A stretch of DNA of 64,000 nt from Lysobacter sp. Root76 (GCF_001428685.1 NZ_LMIK01000005.1:202839-266838), one strand, 5' to 3'. Numbered from the stretch's first letter, positions 49,881 through 59,028 are shown. The notes: generated by a model not told the origin, from the sequence alone. Translations and numbers: made by a program.

Positions 49881-50494
49881 GCGCGCCTCCGTCCGCCGCT
49901 GCGACGCGCTGGCGTTGGCGCGACCTGCTGTGGATCGCACTGGCGCTGGTCGCAGTGGTCGCGCTGCGCACGGGCCAGTCCGATTACGAACAGCGCGATG
50001 CGCCCCTGCTGCAATCTGCGCCGGCCGCGCGCGCGGTCGGGCGCAACTTCGCGGTGGAGGTCGGCCGCCTCAAGGTCGCCCGGGCCTATCTGCTCAAGGG
50101 CGACTTCGCGCGGCCCGAGGACCGCACGCTGCGCAGCCCCGGCGTATGGCTGTCGGTGCTGGCCAAGGTCGAGGCGCTGCAGCGGCCGGGTTATCTGAGC
50201 GCGCAGATCCGCACCCGCGACGGATTGGTCTACGTTGCCTCCAACAAGGAACGGCCCAAGCTCGACGGCTTCAACCTCAGCGAGCGCGAGCTGGCTCCGG
50301 GCTTGCCCGAGAGCGGCGCGTGGTTCTTCGAGCTGCCGCCCGACCAACTCGAAGGCGCGCACCTGCAATTGTATTGGGGCAGCCTGTTGCCGGTGGGCGG
50401 CGACAGCCTGGTCGACGTCGATCTGCGCCTGGACAAGGCCGCCGCGCGCAAGCTGCTCGCCGATGCCAAACCGGTCCTGGACCTGCGACTGTGA
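49877..50494 (+). CDS. Membrane-anchored periplasmic protein, gene 2 of 3 (unknown)
   Basis: 205 residues. Single membrane segment (LLWIALALVAVVALRTG, about 17-33), then a beta-rich soluble part: GVWLSVLAKVEALQRPGYLSAQIRTRD and ESGAWFFELPPDQLEGAHLQLYWG. The pattern resembles gene 1 and fits an Ig-like domain. GTG start overlaps the previous stop (GTGA at 49877-49880). Family unknown. It shares a motif order with its neighbours. Confidence 0.65.
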   Translation: MSAPPSAAATRWRWRDLLWIALALVAVVALRTGQSDYEQRDAPLLQSAPAARAVGRNFAVEVGRLKVARAYLLKGDFARPEDRTLRSPGVWLSVLAKVEALQRPGYLSAQIRTRDGLVYVASNKERPKLDGFNLSERELAPGLPESGAWFFELPPDQLEGAHLQLYWGSLLPVGGDSLVDVDLRLDKAAARKLLADAKPVLDLRL

Positions 50495-51120
50495 GCGCCG
50501 CACCGATGACGACGAACGAAGACGCCGCGGTGCCCGCGCCGTCGACCGGCTGGTGGCGGCGCAATGCCGGCTGGCTCGCCGGCACTGCAGTATTCGGCGC
50601 GCTGGCACTGTGGCTGCCGTACCGCGATGCGCTGCAGCAATACCGCGAGCGCAATCCCAGCATTGCAGTAAGCGCGGCCAAGGGCGACTGGACCGCCTTC
50701 GCCGGCGCGTGCTGGAGGCTGGTCGCTGCCGAGTCGATGCTCGCGGGCGATGCGCGCTTGCGCGGACGGCTGCGCAAGGATGCCGAAGTCTTGCTGCTGA
50801 GCTACGAAGTGATAGCCGACGAAGGCACCAAGGCCAGCGACCTCGACCTATGCCGCGGCGCGATCGTCGACGCGCGCGGACGGCGCTGGGAGGCCGGCGG
50901 CGCGGCGTTGCCGCGTCTGTCCGGGCCGCGCTTGCCGGAGACCTGCGGCAGCGGCTACGACGCGGCGTTCCAACGGGTGCAGGCCTTGCCCACGCGGCCG
51001 TTCGCGTTCCGGCACGCATTCGTGCTGCCGCGCGGGCTGCGCCCGGACGAGTTGCGCGCGCGCATCGAGCTGAAGAACTCGCAGAAAGCCGAAGGGCAAT
51101 ATCTCGAATTCGGGTTGTGA
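50491..51120 (+). CDS. Membrane-anchored periplasmic protein, gene 3 of 3 (unknown)
   Basis: 209 residues from the GTG at 50491, chosen because it gives the same GTGA overlap and the same GTGAGCGC start as gene 2; ATG at 50506 (204 residues) is an alternative. One membrane segment (WLAGTAVFGALALWLPY) leads to a soluble part with LLLSYEVIADEGTKASDLDLCRGAIVD and a Cys pair (LCRG, ETCGSG). The C-terminus FRHAFVLPRGLRPDELRARIEL resembles gene 2. Function unknown. It faces the polytopic membrane protein gene with about 100 bases between stops. Confidence 0.6.
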   Translation: MSAAPMTTNEDAAVPAPSTGWWRRNAGWLAGTAVFGALALWLPYRDALQQYRERNPSIAVSAAKGDWTAFAGACWRLVAAESMLAGDARLRGRLRKDAEVLLLSYEVIADEGTKASDLDLCRGAIVDARGRRWEAGGAALPRLSGPRLPETCGSGYDAAFQRVQALPTRPFAFRHAFVLPRGLRPDELRARIELKNSQKAEGQYLEFGL

Positions 51121-51222
51121 GGTCCGGGCCGCGCCGGCGCGCTGCCCGCGGCCTTCGATTTCACCCGGTTTCAGCGCAGCGGCCGGCTGCCGGTGCCCGC
51201 GCAAGCCGCGCAGGCGATCGGC

Positions 51223-52491
51223 TCAGTCCGCGCGCGGCAAGCGCGCGACAGCGCGGTCGAACGTCGCCGCCAACAACACCACGCGCAATACATCGGTCAG
51301 CAACGAACTGCGGAACGACAGCGGCGTGTTCAGGAACACGGCGTAGATCTGTCCTTCCACCTTCTGCCAGGCCGGGTCCTTGGGGCCGACCAGCTGCTGC
51401 ATCCAGTGCCACGACCACGAGTCCAGATACGCCAGCAACTGCCAGCACACGCACAGCGTCAGCAGCGCCGGCGTGCCCGCGCGCAGCACCAGGCGCAGGC
51501 TGTTGATCACCGGCACGCCTTTGCTGGTCCAACCCGCGCTTGCCTTGTCGGCGAGCATGCGCAAAGTGAAATGCATGGCCTTGAATCGAGCGACCGCGCG
51601 GTCCAGCGGCGCGTCGGCATCGTCCAGGCGCTGGGCCTTGCGCAGGTCGATGCCATACACGATCGCGGTGATCGCCAGCCAGATCAGCGGCAGCGCCACC
51701 GCGCCGGTCGCGGTGGCAAGGAAATCCCACAGCGGCGCCAGCGCGCGCTTGATCGGCGCCAGCATCTGGAACAGCGCGGCCGGGCTTTGCCACCACTCCG
51801 CCACCGCCGCGTACACCGCGCGTTCGTGCCACCACTCCTTGCCGGTCTGCAGCGCCTGGCCGATCGCGGCCACACCGACGAATACCCAGTACGCCTCGCA
51901 TACTGTGGCCAGCACGTTCCACGAGGCGTGCCCGGTGGCCGCCGCGCGGCGACGACTGAACCAGCGTACCGCCCAGGCGATCGCCAGAGCGACCCACAGG
52001 CCCTTGAGAGTGAGCACGTGGAGCAGGTCCTCGCGCTCCCACACTCCGAAGATGTACGCGGTGACGAAGTAGCGGCGCAGGCTTTCCAGCAGGCCCCAGC
52101 CGACGTAGTAGGCGAAGAACGGCAGCAGCGCGATCGCCAGCGCAGTGATCCACTGTTTGCGCACCGCTTTCGTGTCAGGCGTGATCGCCCCTTGCGCGAG
52201 CACCGGCAGCGACAGCCGCAGCGACTGGAACATGAAGATGGTTCCGGCCAGCTGGGTCACGATCAGCAGCGACAGCGCGGCGAAGGACAGCAGCAGCGAA
52301 CGTTCGCCGAGCTTGACCGCCAGATCCATCAACAGGTCGTAGCAGACGCGCTGGGCGAAGAACCAAAACGCCAGCGCCGGCCAATGCCGCCACAACAGAC
52401 GCGCGGCCAGCAGCGGAATCTCCAGCCAGGCATGTTGCGCGGCGGCGCGGGCGGGTGCCGCGGGTGCTGGGCTGGCGGCTCGAACGCTCAT
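51223..52491 (-). CDS. Polytopic membrane protein converging on the three-gene cassette
   Basis: 422 residues with about six to seven membrane helices (ALAFWFFAQRVCYDLLMDLA; LLLSFAALSLLIVTQLAGTI; ITALAIALLPFFAYYVGWG; AVALPLIWLAITAIVYGID; and near the C-terminus LLTLCVCWQLLAYL). Conserved-looking short soluble loops contain CEAYWVFVG and TSKGVPVINSLRLVLRAGTPALL. No family was recognised. Its convergent position beside three anchored proteins suggests it could be the membrane partner of the same complex. This is inference from context only. Confidence 0.6.
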   Translation of the reverse strand: MSVRAASPAPAAPARAAAQHAWLEIPLLAARLLWRHWPALAFWFFAQRVCYDLLMDLAVKLGERSLLLSFAALSLLIVTQLAGTIFMFQSLRLSLPVLAQGAITPDTKAVRKQWITALAIALLPFFAYYVGWGLLESLRRYFVTAYIFGVWEREDLLHVLTLKGLWVALAIAWAVRWFSRRRAAATGHASWNVLATVCEAYWVFVGVAAIGQALQTGKEWWHERAVYAAVAEWWQSPAALFQMLAPIKRALAPLWDFLATATGAVALPLIWLAITAIVYGIDLRKAQRLDDADAPLDRAVARFKAMHFTLRMLADKASAGWTSKGVPVINSLRLVLRAGTPALLTLCVCWQLLAYLDSWSWHWMQQLVGPKDPAWQKVEGQIYAVFLNTPLSFRSSLLTDVLRVVLLAATFDRAVARLPRAD

Positions 52492-52794
52492 CGGATGCTT
52501 CCTTGCGGGCGAGGTCGCATCCTAGCAAGAGGCACCGTTAGAGTGCCCACAGTGGGCTACACCGTTGCCGCAAAGTGCAACGTAGGCACTGTCACCCGGG
52601 CATCTTGTCGGCGACGCGCGCCGTCATGCGCGACGGTCGCCTGCTCGTGAGGGTCCTGATGTTCCGGCGTTGGCCTGGGCTTTGTGTATGCGCAAAGACG
52701 ATCTGCCCAGCCGGTGCCGGTGCTGCGCAGATTCGGATCTGGGCCTAGTCGCGCGCTTGCGGCGACGACGCCGGAGCTCCGGCGTCGCCGTGGA
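52492..52794. other. Intergenic gap between the membrane protein and plsB
   Basis: 303 bases without a credible gene. It holds the plsB terminator-like palindrome at 52766-52787 and, at 52560-52700, several GC-rich inverted segments such as gtcggcgacgcgcgccgtcatgcgcgac. The promoter of the membrane protein gene should lie at the left end. Confidence 0.4.
52766..52787 (-). terminator. Hairpin after plsB
   Basis: Perfect 22-bp palindrome (cgacgccgg-agct-ccggcgtcg, 9-bp stem, loop AGCT), seven bases beyond the plsB stop on the minus strand. No T-run follows. Confidence 0.5.
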
Positions 52795-55788
52795 TCACTC
52801 CGCCGCCGGTTCGGCCGCGGGCTTGGCCAGTTCCGGGCTGATCTTCTCGATCGTGTGGCGCAGTTCGCGCCCCAGGATGACCTTGGCGTCCTTGGCCCAG
52901 GCGTCCAGGCGGGCGTCGAAGGCGAGCTTGCCGTTGCTGTCGGGCCAGACCAGCTTGAGTTCGCGCAGCTTCTGGATGAAGCCGCGGAACAGGGTCTTGT
53001 CGAAGAACTCCGGCGCGGCCGGTGCGTACAGCAGCGACAGGCGCTGAGCGGCGAGCTGGCATTGGCTTTCAAGTTCGCCGGCCGACAGCGTGCCCGCGCC
53101 GTTCTTCACCAGCACCGAAATCGCGATGTAGTAGCGCTCGAAGGCCTGCTGCAGCGAGTGGCCGATCGCGCGCAGGCGGAACACTTCGTCGGTCTGGCCG
53201 GCGTTGCGCGCCAGGATGCCGCCGTCGTCCTCGCTGACGCGTTCGAGCAGGCCTTCGCGGATGAACACTTCGACGGTGAGCGTCAGGCGCTGGGCGAATT
53301 CGTCCTCGCTCCAGGGCAGGAACAGTTCGGCCTGCAGGAACGGATACACGCTGCGGCCCAGGCGCAGCACGCCGGCCAGGCTCATGCGGCGGTTGTGCTG
53401 GAAGCAGCAGGCGATCCACGACGCGCCGGTGAACAGGTGCAGCACGTTGTTGCGGAAGTAGCTCAGCAACACCGCCTTGTCTTCGCCGTCCACGCCGAGC
53501 ACGTCGCCGAGCGGGTGGGCGATGCGTTCGAGCACGTTGATCTCTTCGCCGTGGGCGACGATTTCCTGCGGCGTGTGCGGGGTGACGGTGACGCGGTCGG
53601 AGTACGGCAGTTCGGCCAACAGGGTCTTGGACAAGGCGATCTGGGCCAGAAGATCGGCCTCGCCCATGGCGTGCTTGGGCGTGGACAGCAGGGCCAGCGC
53701 GAGCAGGTTGATCGGATTGACGTCGGCGGCGCGGTTGACGTTGACCTGGATGCGTTCGGCCAGCACCGCGACGGTGTCGGACAGCCACTGCGGCTTGTCG
53801 TCTTCGCCGACCGGGCGACCGTCCCATTCCGGCGCATGCTCGGCCAGCACGTCGTTGAGCCGGATCGGTTCGCCGAAGTTCACCACCACCTGGCCGTAGT
53901 TGGAGCGCAGCACCTTGGGGATGCCCCAAAGCAGCGACCAGATCGATTCCTTTTCCTTGGGCTTGCCGGACAGCTCGTCGAGGTAGCTGTTGCCTTCCAT
54001 CAGCTTCTCGTAGCCGATGTAGACCGGCTGGAACAGCACCGGCCGCGTGGGCTGGCGCAGGAAGCCGCGCACGGTCATCACGATCATGCCGCCCTTGGGC
54101 GGCAGCAGTCGGCCGGTGCGCGAGCGCCCGCCTTCGATGAAGTACTCGATCGAATAGCCGCCCGCGACCAGCTGCGCGACGTATTCGGAGAACACCGCCG
54201 AGTACAGCGCGCTGCCGCGGATGCTGCGACGCAGGAAAAACGCGCCGCCCTTGCGCAGGATGGTGCCGACCACCGGCAGGTTGAGGTTGGCGCCGGCGGC
54301 GATGTGCGGCGGCACGATGCCCTTGGTGTAGAGCAGGTAGCTCAGCAGCAGGTAGTCCATGTGGCTGCGATGGCAGGGCACGTAGACCACTTCGAAGCCG
54401 GGCGCTTCCTGTTTGAGCTTGTCCAGGTGATGGACCAGCACGCCACGGTAGATGCGGTTCCATACCGGCGTGAGCAGGAAGCTGGCCGAGCGCACCACCG
54501 GGTGCGAATAGTCGGCGGCGATTTCGTAGGCGATCGCGTGCGCCTTCTTCCAGGCGTCGACCGGCGAGCCGTTGTCGCGGCGCGCCTGGTCGGCGATCGC
54601 GTCCTTGACCGATTCGGAGGCGAGCACCTGATCGACCAGCAGGCGCCGGGTCGACAGATCCGGGCCGATGACCGCGGCGCGGATGCGGCGGAAGTGGGTG
54701 CGCAGCACGCGCGAGAGCTTGCGCACCGTGCGTTCGGCGGGCAGGCCTTCGGCGACGATGCCGCGCAGCGACACCGGCGGCGAGAACCGCACCAGGGTGT
54801 GGCGGCCGTTGAGCAGGATCGCGAGCAGGCGGCGGAAGCGGCCGACCAGGGTCCAGTTTTCCGAGAACAGGACCGAGAACCAGCCGGTGCTGCGGTCGGG
54901 CGCGCGGCCGACGAAGATCGACACCGGCACCAGTTGCACGTCCAGTTCCGGATCGGCGCGGTGGGCGTCGAGCAGGCGCGCCAGCGAGCCGGAGTGGGTC
55001 TTGGCCGGCGGCGGCTGCGGCGCGGTGCCGGCCAGCGATTCGCCCAGCGCCTGCAGCGGCACCAGGGTGCCGCCGGCGTTGCGGCGCGACAGCGCGACAT
55101 AGGCGCGCTTGCGGCCGAGCGGGTCGCCGGGCAGCGGCTGCAAGGGCGAGGGCAGGCCGGTCTCGCGACAGGCGCGCTCCAGGATCAGGGCGTTGGACAG
55201 GCCGTAGTCCTCGAGCACGTAGCAGACCGGGCGGCCGTTCCATTCCTCGGCGACGTGTTCGGACGGCGACTTGGGCTCGATCGTCAGCTGCACCCACGGC
55301 GCCATCAGGCGGCCGAGCAGCTTGGCCCACCAGGGGCGGCGCGCCGGCGGCAGCGGACGCGCCTCGGTCGAGGTCGAAGCGGGCGGCGGGATCGGCAGCT
55401 CGGGCTGGGACGGGTCGTGTTCGGGTTCGGCGTCGGCCAGCGTCCCGGTCGCGACGGCTTCATGGGCCGCGCTGGGATCGGCGGTACCCGCGCCGGCGCG
55501 ATCGTTTGCGCCCGGAGAGTCCTGCGGACCTGCCGGGTCGGCGGGCGGCGCGGCTGAATTCTGATTCTGCACGGCTTCGTCCGTTAACGCGTTGGTTTCG
55601 GCGCCGAACATGTCGGCTTCTGCGTTATGCGCGGTTTCGGCCGATGCGGCGGTCGAGTCTGCGGAGGGCGCGGGATCGGGCGCGGCGGCCTGGGCCGCAG
55701 GCTCGCCTTCGGTGGTCGCGCTGGGCGTGGCGTCGTCCGGGCGGGCCGGCGCGGCGTTGGGGAAGGGCAGGGGCGTTTGTTTCGGCAT
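52795..55788 (-). CDS. plsB: Glycerol-3-phosphate 1-O-acyltransferase
   Basis: 997 residues; first acylation of glycerol-3-phosphate in phospholipid synthesis, peripheral inner-membrane enzyme. Acyltransferase block I HRSHMDY (HX4D, about residue 473), block II-III GGAFFLRRS and EGGRSRTGRL, and block IV PVYIGYEKLMEGNSYL are present. The N-terminal about 150 residues are unlike the catalytic domain: Ala/Pro/Asp/Glu-rich, highly disordered looking, with segments AEADMFGAETNALTDEA. Start codon is uncertain: ATG at 55788, 55797 or 55806 are in frame; MPKQTPLPFPN at 55788 matches family members best. The C-terminus is intact. Confidence 0.95.
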   Translation of the reverse strand: MPKQTPLPFPNAAPARPDDATPSATTEGEPAAQAAAPDPAPSADSTAASAETAHNAEADMFGAETNALTDEAVQNQNSAAPPADPAGPQDSPGANDRAGAGTADPSAAHEAVATGTLADAEPEHDPSQPELPIPPPASTSTEARPLPPARRPWWAKLLGRLMAPWVQLTIEPKSPSEHVAEEWNGRPVCYVLEDYGLSNALILERACRETGLPSPLQPLPGDPLGRKRAYVALSRRNAGGTLVPLQALGESLAGTAPQPPPAKTHSGSLARLLDAHRADPELDVQLVPVSIFVGRAPDRSTGWFSVLFSENWTLVGRFRRLLAILLNGRHTLVRFSPPVSLRGIVAEGLPAERTVRKLSRVLRTHFRRIRAAVIGPDLSTRRLLVDQVLASESVKDAIADQARRDNGSPVDAWKKAHAIAYEIAADYSHPVVRSASFLLTPVWNRIYRGVLVHHLDKLKQEAPGFEVVYVPCHRSHMDYLLLSYLLYTKGIVPPHIAAGANLNLPVVGTILRKGGAFFLRRSIRGSALYSAVFSEYVAQLVAGGYSIEYFIEGGRSRTGRLLPPKGGMIVMTVRGFLRQPTRPVLFQPVYIGYEKLMEGNSYLDELSGKPKEKESIWSLLWGIPKVLRSNYGQVVVNFGEPIRLNDVLAEHAPEWDGRPVGEDDKPQWLSDTVAVLAERIQVNVNRAADVNPINLLALALLSTPKHAMGEADLLAQIALSKTLLAELPYSDRVTVTPHTPQEIVAHGEEINVLERIAHPLGDVLGVDGEDKAVLLSYFRNNVLHLFTGASWIACCFQHNRRMSLAGVLRLGRSVYPFLQAELFLPWSEDEFAQRLTLTVEVFIREGLLERVSEDDGGILARNAGQTDEVFRLRAIGHSLQQAFERYYIAISVLVKNGAGTLSAGELESQCQLAAQRLSLLYAPAAPEFFDKTLFRGFIQKLRELKLVWPDSNGKLAFDARLDAWAKDAKVILGRELRHTIEKISPELAKPAAEPAAE

Positions 55789-55871
55789 CGGCGCCATTAT
55801 GCCCATTCGGATTGGGACTGCTTGCGCGAACGCGACGGCGTTCGGGGCCGGCGTTTGGCCTCGGTGCGCGA

Positions 55872-56780
55872 CTAGGGCGCGGTGTTGGCGGCGGGCGCGC
55901 CGGGGCGGGCGCCGCGGGCGGTGACGGTGCGCGTGGCCTCGGCTTCGGCGTGGCGCAGCACATCGCTGAGGTACCAGCGGCCTTCGTGGCGTTCGACCCG
56001 CACGTAGGCGTCGATGGCCTGGCCGGCCAGGGTGTAGCGGATGCGCACCCGCGCGGTGTCGCCGGTCTGTTCGGCCAGGGTCGCTTCGACCCGGTCCAGG
56101 CTGGCGTCGAAATCCAGCCCGTAGCCGACCAGCACCCGCTTGAAGCGGCCGAAGAACGGGCCCAGGCGTTCCAGGCTGCGGTCCATGCCGGTCAGGCGCA
56201 GGGCGTCGGTGCCGGTCAGGGCGGTCTGGCGGGCGGCCGCGGCCAGTTGCGGGATCGCGATCCGGGCGCGCTTGGGATCGCCCAGCGGCGCGCGCTGGCC
56301 CCAGGCGCTGAGGGCGCCGATCAGCTGGGCGTAGTGATCGCGCTCTTCGGTGCTGTAGTCGCCCTCGCTGCGCACGTACTGGATCGCGAACATGCCCAGG
56401 GTGGACGCGGCCGAGCGCAGTTCGGCGTGGGCGCCGGCGAACTGGCGCTGGTAGACGGCCTGCAGCTTCTTCTCGGCGCCCGGCGCGGCCAGGGCCTGCA
56501 GGAAACCGGGCAGGCGGTCCTCCAGCGGCAGCTCGGTCAGCGGCCAGGTGGTGCGGCCTTCGCGCCAGGCGAGTTCGAGACGGTCGTGCAGCGCCGGCGG
56601 CACGGCATGGCGGGCGTAGCCGGCCAGGTCGTTGCTGCGCAGGTCGTGGACCAGCTGCTGCACCGCCTGGGCGGGCAGCTTCGGCGGCGCCTCGTTGTCT
56701 TGCAGCGGCGCGCGATCGCAGCCACCCGTGGCGGCGACGATCAGCAGCAACGCGGCCAAGGCGCGTCGGAACGGTGGCAT
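55872..56780 (-). CDS. Lipoprotein of unknown function
   Basis: 302 residues. A signal peptide with lipobox-type ATGGC ends at Cys near residue 21. The mature chain is helix-rich (APPKLPAQAVQQLVHDLRSNDLAGYARHAVPP; RLPGFLQALAAPGAEKKLQAVY) and then a NTF2-like tail: ATLAEQTGDTARVRIRYTLAG and YVRVERHEGRWYLSDVLRH. The tail resembles SnoaL-like modules used as ligand or protein binding. No family identified. It lies on the same strand as plsB, with about 83 bases between them, and may be its upstream operon partner. Confidence 0.65.
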   Translation of the reverse strand: MPPFRRALAALLLIVAATGGCDRAPLQDNEAPPKLPAQAVQQLVHDLRSNDLAGYARHAVPPALHDRLELAWREGRTTWPLTELPLEDRLPGFLQALAAPGAEKKLQAVYQRQFAGAHAELRSAASTLGMFAIQYVRSEGDYSTEERDHYAQLIGALSAWGQRAPLGDPKRARIAIPQLAAAARQTALTGTDALRLTGMDRSLERLGPFFGRFKRVLVGYGLDFDASLDRVEATLAEQTGDTARVRIRYTLAGQAIDAYVRVERHEGRWYLSDVLRHAEAEATRTVTARGARPGAPAANTAP

Positions 56781-56939
56781 GAGGCGGCTCCCCAGTCGCA
56801 AGCGGCATCTTGGCCGGGGCCGGGGCCGGCCACAAGCCAAGTCGGTTCCGGATCGTCGCCCGCATCGGCGACAGGCGCGTTGCGGCCGGATTGCGCAAGG
56901 CTTGTACGGATAAGCGCTTAAAAGCGTCTAACGGATGCT

Positions 56940-57180
56940 AATTATAGGTAATTTGCCACCATCGTCTCAGCCCAGAGTGTTTCGATCTCGGCTTCGATGA
57001 AAGCGGCCGGCATAAAAAAAGGAGGCGCTGGGCCTCCTTCAAACCGGCCGAGGCCGGGATTTCGAGTTGTGGCATGGCTCCGGCCAAGGCCGGACGTGGG
57101 CAGACTACGTCGCCTTCCAAGCTAATGCAATACCTGAAGTTAAATCATTTAAGTCATTGATTTAATTGTGTCGTGTTATG
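56940..57180. other. AT-rich non-coding segment left of the pseudogene
   Basis: Contains a minus-strand intrinsic terminator at 57013-57040 and a distinctly AT-rich run at 57121-57180 (a possible promoter for a minus-strand transcript or a transfer boundary). A 60-codon minus frame crosses the terminator and is rejected. Confidence 0.4.
57013..57040 (-). terminator. Intrinsic terminator on the minus strand
   Basis: Stem aggaggc / gcctcct with a 5-base loop, followed on the minus strand by ttttttta. It ends a minus-strand transcript coming from the right, perhaps once the acid phosphatase now decayed at 57181-57510, or a short RNA. Confidence 0.65.
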
Positions 57181-57510
57181 TTGCGATGCGCCAAGCTAGG
57201 CATCGCCGGTGCAAAGCGCGACGCCCCGCGCTTAGCGCCTGCTGGCCGGTGCGTCTCACGGCCCATAGTCCCAAGCTATGGTTGAACAGCGCGGGCCCAC
57301 GACCCGTAGGTCGGGTCGGACAAGGGGTCGCCAGCACTCGCCAAGTCAATTCGCCGAGGCCGCCGAACTGCATCGGTGCCGGTACTTCTGCCCGGCCGGC
57401 TGCGCCTGCAATTCTTCTCGCTACCGTTCCGCCCGCAGCCTCCGACGCAGGCGCCCAGAGCGAGAAAGACGTTATCCGGCTATCCGGGCTGCGCTCAGAA
57501 AGCACACTAG
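57181..57510 (-). pseudogene. Decayed 3' fragment of an acid phosphatase gene
   Basis: The plus-strand text here matches the 3' part of the intact phosphatase gene (62572-62965) in the same orientation. Shared blocks include gttgaacagcgc (57281 and 62669), ccgtaggtcggg, gccgaactgcatc, cggtacttctgcccggcc and caattcttctcgct (57408-57424). A deletion of roughly 75 bases, several frameshifts and loss of the stop make it non-coding. Only about a third of the gene remains. It marks the left edge of the fimbrial locus. Identity was judged by eye. Confidence 0.8.
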
Positions 57511-57663
57511 TTGACGCATTACGTCTAATAATCCCAATTCTCAGCTTGAAAATAAAACCGTTTCAGCGCGAAGATAAACCCCGCGATATTCACAAAAATG
57601 GAACTGAATAGGCCGGCGCGCATATACATGACGACGATCACCGTGTGCCCGTACCTATCTGGC

Positions 57664-57692
57664 TTGCGGTGACGCCATGGCATGTTTTATGC
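57664..57692 (+). promoter_or_regulatory. Possible sigma70 promoter of the fimbrial operon
   Basis: ttgcgg (57664-57669), 17 bases, then ttatgc (57687-57692), about 70 bases ahead of the first fimbrial gene. Each hexamer matches only partly, and no better pair is seen in the AT-rich leader. Confidence 0.3.
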
Positions 57693-57760
57693 GTTCCTAA
57701 CCGTCAGATCCGGCAAAAACGCCGGACCGTCAGAGCGCCTTAGTGCAGGAGCACCCGTCC

Positions 57761-58261
57761 ATGCGTCTTTCTCAGACCCGTCTGTTCGCAGCTCTCTTCG
57801 TGGCCGGCATCGCGCCCGCCTATGCCGCCAACGACTCCACCCAGTTCGACGTCACCATCACGATCACCAGCACCTGCGACATTCACACCGTCGCCGCCAC
57901 CGACGTTAATTTCGGTTCGGTCGCCTCGTCCGCGACCAATATCGACCAGCAGGGCCAGCTGACCGTGAACTGCACGCCCGGCACCGGCTACACGATCGCG
58001 CTCGACAACGGCCAGAACGGTGCCGACGTCAACTCCAGAGCGATGAGCGACGGCACCAACCAAGTCCCCTACCAGCTCTATCGCGCCGCCGCCCGTGGCG
58101 CCGGCGACGTCTGGGGCAGCACCACCGGTGGCGGCGGCAACGTCCTTGCAGGCAGCGGCACGGGTGCGGCGCAGAACCTGCCGGTCTACGGCAGGACGCC
58201 GAGCGCCAACTTTCCCAGTGCTACTTACACTGACGTGGTGACCGCCACGGTGACCTACTGA
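57761..58261 (+). CDS. Major fimbrial subunit (spore coat U / Csu type)
   Basis: 166 residues: signal peptide (about 1-22, cleaved after AYA) and one SCPU domain, the pilin of archaic (Csu/sigma) chaperone-usher fimbriae. The mature part has an N-terminal strand DSTQFDVTITITSTC, the conserved GSGTGAAQNLPVYGR near the end and a terminal TATVTY beta strand that pairs with the chaperone. ATG at 57761 follows gcaggagca. It is the first gene of subunit-chaperone-usher-tip, suggesting it is the main shaft subunit. No separate minor subunits are present, so the operon is minimal compared with CsuA/BABCDE. Confidence 0.9.
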   Translation: MRLSQTRLFAALFVAGIAPAYAANDSTQFDVTITITSTCDIHTVAATDVNFGSVASSATNIDQQGQLTVNCTPGTGYTIALDNGQNGADVNSRAMSDGTNQVPYQLYRAAARGAGDVWGSTTGGGGNVLAGSGTGAAQNLPVYGRTPSANFPSATYTDVVTATVTY

Positions 58262-58275
58262 TCGGGGTTTGAGAG

Positions 58276-59028
58276 ATGAGCGGTCGCCGGCTCCCGCATG
58301 CCGTCCGCGCCGCTCTCGCCATCGCGGCCGCATGGGGCGTGCTCGCGCTGGCGCCGGCCGTTGCGGCCGGGCTACAGGTCACCCCGACGTCGTTGACCCT
58401 GCCGGTCCGCAAGAGCGCCGACGGCCTGTGGCTCAGCAACACCGGCAGCACCTCGCTGCAGGCGCAGGTCCGGGTGTTCCGCTGGGTCCAGGAAAACGGC
58501 GAGGAGCGTTTCGAGCCGACGCGCGCGCTGGCGGTCAGTCCGCCGATGCTCGAGCTGGTTCCGGGCGCGCGGCAGTTGCTGCGCGTCATCCGGCTAGGCG
58601 CGCCGCCCGCGGCCGAGGAAAGCTATCGGCTGATCGTCGACGAGCTGCCGCCCGGCGATCAGGACCGCCCGGCCGGCCTGCAATTCGTGCTGCGCTATTC
58701 GGTCCCGGTGTTCCTCGCTCCGACCGGGGAGGCGATCATCGCCCCGGACCTGCGCGCGCAACTGGATTTCGACGGCGCACAAGCGCGCCTGAGCGTGTAC
58801 AACCGCGGTGGCCAGCATGCGCAGCTGGCCGACCTGACATTCGTCGATGCGCAAGGAAGCCGCCATGCGATCGCGCCTGGTCTGCTCGGTTATGCCCTGG
58901 CCGGCCAACGCATGCGTTGGCCGCTGGCGGCATCGGCCGAGTTGCTGCGTGGTCCGGGCACGTTGAAGGCAAGGATCAATGGCGAATCGACCGAGCGGAC
59001 ACTGGCGCTGGACCCGCCGGCTCGCTGA
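58276..59028 (+). CDS. Periplasmic fimbrial chaperone (PapD-like)
   Basis: 250 residues: signal peptide about 1-31 (ending VAAG), then two Ig domains. The N-terminal domain has LQVTPTSLTLPVRKSADGLWLSN and the RLIVDELPPGD strand, and the C-terminal domain has LTFVDAQGSRHAIAPGLLGY. It caps subunits and delivers them to the usher. It follows the subunit by 14 bases. The usher gene starts 50 bases before its end. Confidence 0.9.
   Translation: MSGRRLPHAVRAALAIAAAWGVLALAPAVAAGLQVTPTSLTLPVRKSADGLWLSNTGSTSLQAQVRVFRWVQENGEERFEPTRALAVSPPMLELVPGARQLLRVIRLGAPPAAEESYRLIVDELPPGDQDRPAGLQFVLRYSVPVFLAPTGEAIIAPDLRAQLDFDGAQARLSVYNRGGQHAQLADLTFVDAQGSRHAIAPGLLGYALAGQRMRWPLAASAELLRGPGTLKARINGESTERTLALDPPAR

Noticed and set aside
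56938..57120. 60-codon minus-strand frame
   Set aside because: Interrupted by a strong minus-strand terminator at 57013-57040; no signal of coding.
57176..57505. 109-codon frame in the phosphatase remnant
   Set aside because: The frame is out of register with the ancestral phosphatase and is accounted for by a decayed copy.
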